64,000 nt of DNA. It comes from Pantoea allii. Its GTDB lineage: Bacteria; Pseudomonadota; Gammaproteobacteria; Enterobacterales; Enterobacteriaceae. The notes below the pieces were generated by a model. That model was not told the DNA's origin. It was given only the letters and a program-made list of their open reading frames with translations, and made no database searches. Within the stretch, counting starts at the first letter, position 1. Each line of letters opens with the position of its first letter. Positions 60,247-64,000 of the stretch are shown here, piece after piece. The position numbers and the translations under genes were made by a program. Where the stretch lies: positions 166,699-230,698 of the forward strand of contig NZ_NTMH01000032.1 in NCBI RefSeq assembly GCF_002307475.1, read 5' to 3'.

Positions 60247-61509
60247 ATGACTGTGAAGCTTCAACACACACCGTTACCCCACGATATTCCAGCAGCGATC
60301 CGTCAGTTTAAGCAGCAGGTGCGTCAGCAGATCGGCGATGTTGAAGGCTTATTCAGTGAGGTTTGCAATAAAATCGAGCAGGCCATAAGCCAGGCCAAAG
60401 CGGAAGAACAACAGAGCGGCAGTTCCTGGCCGGTGATTTCACCCGAACAGATTACAGATGGCACGCTGACCCCTGAGACACGAGAAAGAATAAAACGTCG
60501 TGGCTGTGTGGTCGTAAAGCAGCATTTTCCTCGAGAACAGGCGCTGGCATGGGATGCCGCCATGTTGCGTTATCTGGATGAAAATCAGTTCGATGCACAG
60601 TATCGCGGTCCCGGGGACAATTTTTTTGGAAGTCTCGAAGCCTCCCGGCCTGAAATTTATCCGATTTACTGGTCTCAGGCGCAAATGGAGGCGCGCCAGA
60701 GTCATGAAATGGCACAGGTGCAGTCGTTTTTAAATCGCCTGTGGCGATTCGAATCCGAAGGTCAGCAATGGTTCGATCCGGATGTGAATCTTATCTATCC
60801 GGACCGAATTCGCCGACGTCCGCCGGGAACAACGTCGAAAGGGTTGGGCGCGCATACGGATTCCGGTGCGCTTGAACGCTGGTTGTTGCCCGCGTATCAA
60901 CGCGTCTTTCGCTCGCTTTTTGACGGCAATGTTGAGCGTTACGACCCATGGAATGCGGCCCATCGTAGCGAAGTGAACGAGTTTGATGTTCCCGATACCA
61001 CAAAATGCTCGGCTTTCCGCACGTTTCAGGGATGGACTGCGCTCTCCGATATGATGCCCGGTCAGGGCTTACTGCACGTGGTTCCCGTGCCGGAAGCCAT
61101 CACCTATGTCCTGCTTCGACCGCTGTTATCGGATGTGGCTGACGATGAATTGTGTGGCGTTGAGCCGGGGCGCGTGCTTGCAGTAAATGAAAAATGGCAC
61201 CCACATTTGATAAAGGGATTATGCTCGGTACCGGCGATTACGGCGGGCGACTCTGTCTGGTGGCACTGTGACCTCATTCACGCTGTCGCACCGGTTGAAA
61301 ACCAGCAGGGCTGGGGCAATGTTATGTATATTCCCGCTGCGCCCATGTGTGATAAAAACCGGGCCTACGCGCACCTTGTCGCGCGCGCACTTGAGCAAGG
61401 CCATTCCCCTGCTGATTTTCCTCCTGAGCACTACGAAGCTGGCTGGAAAAATCGCTTTACCCTCGCCGATCTTAATCTCAACGGAAAACGGGGGCTGGGT
61501 TTAGCCTGA
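60247..61509 (+). CDS. ybiU: DUF1479 protein YbiU
   Basis: The 420-residue protein matches E. coli YbiU. It has the pattern of a 2-oxoglutarate/Fe(II) dioxygenase-like jelly roll: LGAHTDSGALERWLLP (HxD) and WWHCDLIHAVAPVENQQGWGNVMYIP with the distal His and a following Arg region. Its substrate is unknown; DUF1479 enzymes are also found in fungi and plant-associated bacteria. It is divergent from ybiV and followed by a DeoR regulator whose ATG lies 34-49 nt downstream. The start follows GGGCCACAATT; no clear SD is seen. Confidence 0.87.
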   Translation: MTVKLQHTPLPHDIPAAIRQFKQQVRQQIGDVEGLFSEVCNKIEQAISQAKAEEQQSGSSWPVISPEQITDGTLTPETRERIKRRGCVVVKQHFPREQALAWDAAMLRYLDENQFDAQYRGPGDNFFGSLEASRPEIYPIYWSQAQMEARQSHEMAQVQSFLNRLWRFESEGQQWFDPDVNLIYPDRIRRRPPGTTSKGLGAHTDSGALERWLLPAYQRVFRSLFDGNVERYDPWNAAHRSEVNEFDVPDTTKCSAFRTFQGWTALSDMMPGQGLLHVVPVPEAITYVLLRPLLSDVADDELCGVEPGRVLAVNEKWHPHLIKGLCSVPAITAGDSVWWHCDLIHAVAPVENQQGWGNVMYIPAAPMCDKNRAYAHLVARALEQGHSPADFPPEHYEAGWKNRFTLADLNLNGKRGLGLA

Positions 61510-61558
61510 AACCCGTATCGCTTAACGTCAGCTTAATCCATGGATGCAAAGAACCACG

Positions 61559-62380
61559 ATGAATACGCGTCAGCAACAAATTATCGAACTGGTTAATTCA
61601 CGTGGCAGCATCGCCGTCAGCGAGCTGGCTCAGCTTGTCGGTGTTTCAGAGGTCACGGTACGTCAGGATCTCAACCAACTGGCGCAACAGCGGGTTCTGC
61701 GTCGGGTTCATGGCGCGGCCCAGTCGCTGGACAGCGACGATGTTGGCACGCGCATGAACACCCGTTATGGTATTAAGCTGGCTCTCGCTCGCTATGCCGC
61801 TGATCTGATCAATGATGGCGAGTCTGTATTGATTGAAGGCGGCAGCACCAATGCCCTGCTGGCACGCATGCTGGCCAGCCGTAAAAGCCTGACGTTAATC
61901 ACGGTGAGCCACTATATCGGTCACCTGCTTAAAGATGCGGCTTGTGACGTGATTATTCTGGGTGGCATGTTGCAAAAGAGCAGCGAATCCATAACCGGCC
62001 CGTTAACCCGTTACTGTATTCAGCAGATTCACTTTCACAAAGCCTTTGTTGGCGCAGATGGCTGGCATCCGGAAACCGGCTTTACCGGTCGCGATATGCA
62101 GAGATGTGATGTGGTTGACGCCGTGCTGGCGAAAGGCGCAGACAGTTATGTTCTGACCGACAGATCTAAATTCGGGCAAATACATCCTTATCCCTTGTCG
62201 TCCGGTTATCAGCCTGGCCATGTTATTACAGAGGATGGGCTTTCCCCGGACGTGGTGGCCCGGCTTTCTGAGCAAGGTATCGCGCTGATGCAGGTCGGGA
62301 TCGCCGCCTTGCAGGCAGAGACGTCAGGGGGCAACGGTGATGGAGTCGCGCAGGACAAGGCTGCCCTTAAAAGGCGTTAA
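61559..62380 (+). CDS. DeoR-family transcriptional regulator
   Basis: The protein has an N-terminal DeoR winged HTH (NTRQQQIIELVNSRGSIAVSELAQLVGVSEVTVRQDLNQLAQQRVLRRVHGAA) and a C-terminal phosphosugar-sensing DeoRC domain (GESVLIEGGSTNALLARML, HFHKAFVGADGWHPETGFTG, DRSKFGQIH). DeoR proteins usually respond to a phosphorylated sugar. ATG 61559 (MNTRQQQI) fits the family; 61544 is an in-frame alternative. Its end overlaps the convergent ascG end by 57 nt. Confidence 0.87.
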   Translation: MNTRQQQIIELVNSRGSIAVSELAQLVGVSEVTVRQDLNQLAQQRVLRRVHGAAQSLDSDDVGTRMNTRYGIKLALARYAADLINDGESVLIEGGSTNALLARMLASRKSLTLITVSHYIGHLLKDAACDVIILGGMLQKSSESITGPLTRYCIQQIHFHKAFVGADGWHPETGFTGRDMQRCDVVDAVLAKGADSYVLTDRSKFGQIHPYPLSSGYQPGHVITEDGLSPDVVARLSEQGIALMQVGIAALQAETSGGNGDGVAQDKAALKRR

Positions 62381-63331
62381 CGTCGTTAACTCGCCGCCAT
62401 CCAGCATCGAAACCAGCCGGTTAATGGTCTCGTTAATCATATCGGTTACGGGAAATTTCACGCTGGAAAGCGCAGGAATAATGTAGGCCGCCAGCGGGAT
62501 ATCGTCAAAGCCAATCACGGAGACTGTCCCTGGCACAGCGATATTATTTTCCGTCAGCTGTTTGATGGCCCCAATAGCCATTTCATCATTGCTGGCAACG
62601 ATGGCACTGAAGGATTGTCCCCTTGCGAGCAAGGTTTTCACCGCCAGCATGCCGCTTTGCGCGGTCCACTTTCCGTGCACAATAAGCTGCTGATTGATGG
62701 CGATTCCCTGCTCGCGTAGCGCGGTTTGATAGCCCGAAAGCCGTTCCTGACTGGTAGGTGAATCCAGTGATCCCGTAATAAACGCGATATTACGATGGCC
62801 CTGCTCCATCAGATAACGGACGGCCATCTGGCTGGCCATGTGCTGATCGCTATAAACGCAGAAGCTGTCATTGATACGCAGGCGACGATTAATGACCATG
62901 ACAGGTTGCTTGTGCTGCGAGATCATCGCGTCCAGCTCGTCAATGCTGAGAAAGCGCGGATAGATAATAATGCCATCGCAACGCAGGTCGAGCAGAAACT
63001 GGATAGCCGCACGCTCCTGTTCCGCGGTGTGTTTACCATCGGCCAGGATCAATTGACGATTTTGCTGCTCCATAATTCTGGCAGAGTGCGACATCAGCTC
63101 ACTAAAAATGTTACCGCTGTAAAGTGTGTTGGTGACCACCAGCCCAATGGTTTGGCTACTTTTGTTCGCCAGGTTGCGTGCCAGCAGATTTGGCCGATAG
63201 CCTGTCTCTGCAATGGCCTGTAATACGCGATCTCGTTTCTCCTGCCCCACATAACCATTGCCCGACAACACTCGCGATACTGTCGCTTTTGAGACGCCGG
63301 CGCGTTTTGCTACTTCAGATATTGTTGTCAT
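62324..63331 (-). CDS. ascG: LacI-family repressor AscG
   Basis: The 335-residue repressor begins TTISEVAKRAGVSKATVSRVLSGNGYVGQEKRDRVL, a LacI-type HTH with hinge, and has a periplasmic-binding-protein-like effector domain. It matches E. coli AscG throughout (NLLARNLANKSSQTIGLVVTNTLYSG, LADGKHTAEQERAAIQFLLDLRCDGIIIYPRFLS, LTPFKGSLVLRDS). AscG represses ascFB for arbutin, salicin and cellobiose use. The likely operator lies upstream of ascF. Its 3' end overlaps the DeoR gene, which may limit convergent expression. Confidence 0.93.
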   Translation of the reverse strand: MTTISEVAKRAGVSKATVSRVLSGNGYVGQEKRDRVLQAIAETGYRPNLLARNLANKSSQTIGLVVTNTLYSGNIFSELMSHSARIMEQQNRQLILADGKHTAEQERAAIQFLLDLRCDGIIIYPRFLSIDELDAMISQHKQPVMVINRRLRINDSFCVYSDQHMASQMAVRYLMEQGHRNIAFITGSLDSPTSQERLSGYQTALREQGIAINQQLIVHGKWTAQSGMLAVKTLLARGQSFSAIVASNDEMAIGAIKQLTENNIAVPGTVSVIGFDDIPLAAYIIPALSSVKFPVTDMINETINRLVSMLDGGELTTLTPFKGSLVLRDSITVAP

Positions 63332-63432
63332 GTTCTCGCTGCCCGTGTCCTCAGAGTAAATGCAGTCTACCTAAGCCTTTCATTATTTAAAATATTTGCC
63401 CTTAGCCCGGCATGGCGCTCTTTTCCACTTCG

Positions 63433-63448
63433 AGTGATTGCCATCACA
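63433..63448. promoter_or_regulatory. CRP site in the ascG-ascF spacer
   Basis: AGTGA-ttgcca-TCACA differs by one base from the CRP consensus TGTGA-N6-TCACA and lies between the divergent genes, as expected for a catabolite-controlled beta-glucoside operon. Confidence 0.75.
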
Positions 63449-63508
63449 AAAATAACAGATGGTCATTTTACGCTCTTGTTTAAACAGTAAAACATCTTCA
63501 TGATTTTG

Positions 63509-63522
63509 TGAAACCGGTTTCC
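63509..63522. promoter_or_regulatory. AscG operator
   Basis: TGAAACCGGTTTCC contains the palindrome GAAACCGGTTTC, identical to the AscG/GalR-type operator core. It lies about 120 nt upstream of ascF. Confidence 0.82.
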
Positions 63523-63643
63523 TATTTAGCTGCCCCTTCGGTCAGATACAACCTGAGTCAGGCTGACTGAAGGCGTATAACAATAAAGCGGCGGCTCCAG
63601 CGGAAACCCGAGCGCATTTTCCTCTACCCTACGAGATAAAATC

Positions 63644-64000
63644 ATGCCAGGAAATTATGCAGAGATTTCACAGGCTATCGTTAATAAGCTGGGCGGTCTG
63701 AACAATATCAGTGCCGTCACGCATTGTATGACTCGCCTGCGTTTTGTGGTGAAAGACGATAGCCTGGTTGACCTTGCCGGATTAAAAACCCTCAATGGCA
63801 TTATGGGCGTTGTGCATACCGATACACAGTTGCAGGTGATTATTGGCAATGATGTGTCGAAAGCTTATGAGGCAGTTTTGGCATTGGGCGATCCGCAGTC
63901 AGACGGTACTGCGCCCAGGAAACGGCGACTCACGCTAAAAAGCGTGGGGGCCGGTATTCTGGATGCGCTGGTCGGCACCATGTCACCGCTGATTCCCGCC
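63644..64000 (+). CDS. ascF: Beta-glucoside PTS permease AscF (partial, runs off the window)
   Basis: The first 119 residues show a PTS EIIB domain: YAEISQAIVNKLGGLNNISAVTHCMTRLRFVVKDD with the phosphorylated Cys in SAVTHCMTRLRF, IIGNDVSKAY, then the start of EIIC (GAGILDALVGTMSPLIPA). This matches E. coli AscF, the transporter for arbutin, salicin and cellobiose, which also phosphorylates them on entry. The rest of EIIC and probably ascB lie beyond the right edge. Confidence 0.92.
   Translation, partial: MPGNYAEISQAIVNKLGGLNNISAVTHCMTRLRFVVKDDSLVDLAGLKTLNGIMGVVHTDTQLQVIIGNDVSKAYEAVLALGDPQSDGTAPRKRRLTLKSVGAGILDALVGTMSPLIPA

Overview
The window looks like chromosome of a plant- or insect-associated member of the Enterobacterales, most likely Erwiniaceae (Pantoea/Erwinia type). 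The reasons are a tyrosine phenol-lyase/TutB locus like that of Erwinia herbicola, E. coli-like neighbours and homologues (ybiV-ybiU, ascG-ascF, yebG, fhuE, yeiQ, an H-NS paralogue), a catabolic acetoin/2,3-butanediol (bud) operon, and chemotaxis receptors behind FliA-type promoters. Genus and species are inference from gene content; nothing here is a taxonomic marker.

Layout. 1-2.4 kb: a decayed Tn3-family transposon (tnpA and tnpR fragments) followed by a three-gene type VI secretion (T6SS) cassette: an unknown 230-aa protein, a 66-aa membrane protein and Hcp. 2.5-8.8 kb: an AdeRS-like two-component system with an RND efflux pump. 9-17 kb: a chemoreceptor, a GGCT-like protein, a DMT exporter divergent from an AraC regulator, two tiny membrane proteins, an esterase and a YeiQ-type dehydrogenase. 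18.5-24.2 kb: tyrosine permease TutB and a 5'-truncated tpl. A 38-bp Tn3 terminal inverted repeat sits exactly at the tpl break, followed by a PAAR-lipase T6SS effector with its DUF2931 immunity lipoprotein and further tnpR/tnpA wreckage. 24.3-32.7 kb: two divergent operons that look like one catabolic unit: four-carbon acid kinase and PdxA2 on one side; iron alcohol dehydrogenase, DapA/NanA-type aldolase, Na+/solute symporter, BNR sialidase-like hydrolase, YhcH and an SDR on the other. 32.8-41.7 kb: small metabolic genes, a NlpA-type lipoprotein, a phage-antirepressor-like orphan, a RibH2-type lumazine synthase, and budABC with divergent budR. 42.5-50.9 kb: catabolic-type glutamate dehydrogenase, a second chemoreceptor, SOS-regulated yebG, a two-gene HAM1-like/SIR2-like module and a frameshifted fhuE. 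52-58.9 kb: an H-NS paralogue beside an orphan integrase, small secreted proteins, a ParD-like/methionine aminopeptidase pair, a diguanylate cyclase and unknowns. 59-64 kb: ybiV, ybiU, a DeoR regulator, ascG and the start of ascF.

Best candidates for new biology: (1) two separate Tn3-derived units with the same order, tnpA/tnpR then T6SS cargo, one ending in an intact terminal repeat inside tpl; (2) the HAM1-like/SIR2-like pair at 47.1-48.5 kb, which resembles the sensor and NADase parts of a Kongming-type anti-phage system but has no adjacent deaminase and has substitutions in the HAM1 active site; (3) the 24.3-32.6 kb catabolic unit, whose gene set is chemically consistent with use of a C7 ulosaric acid such as Dha from rhamnogalacturonan II: pyruvate plus a C4 aldehyde acid, reduction to a C4 aldonate, then kinase and PdxA2 to DHAP.
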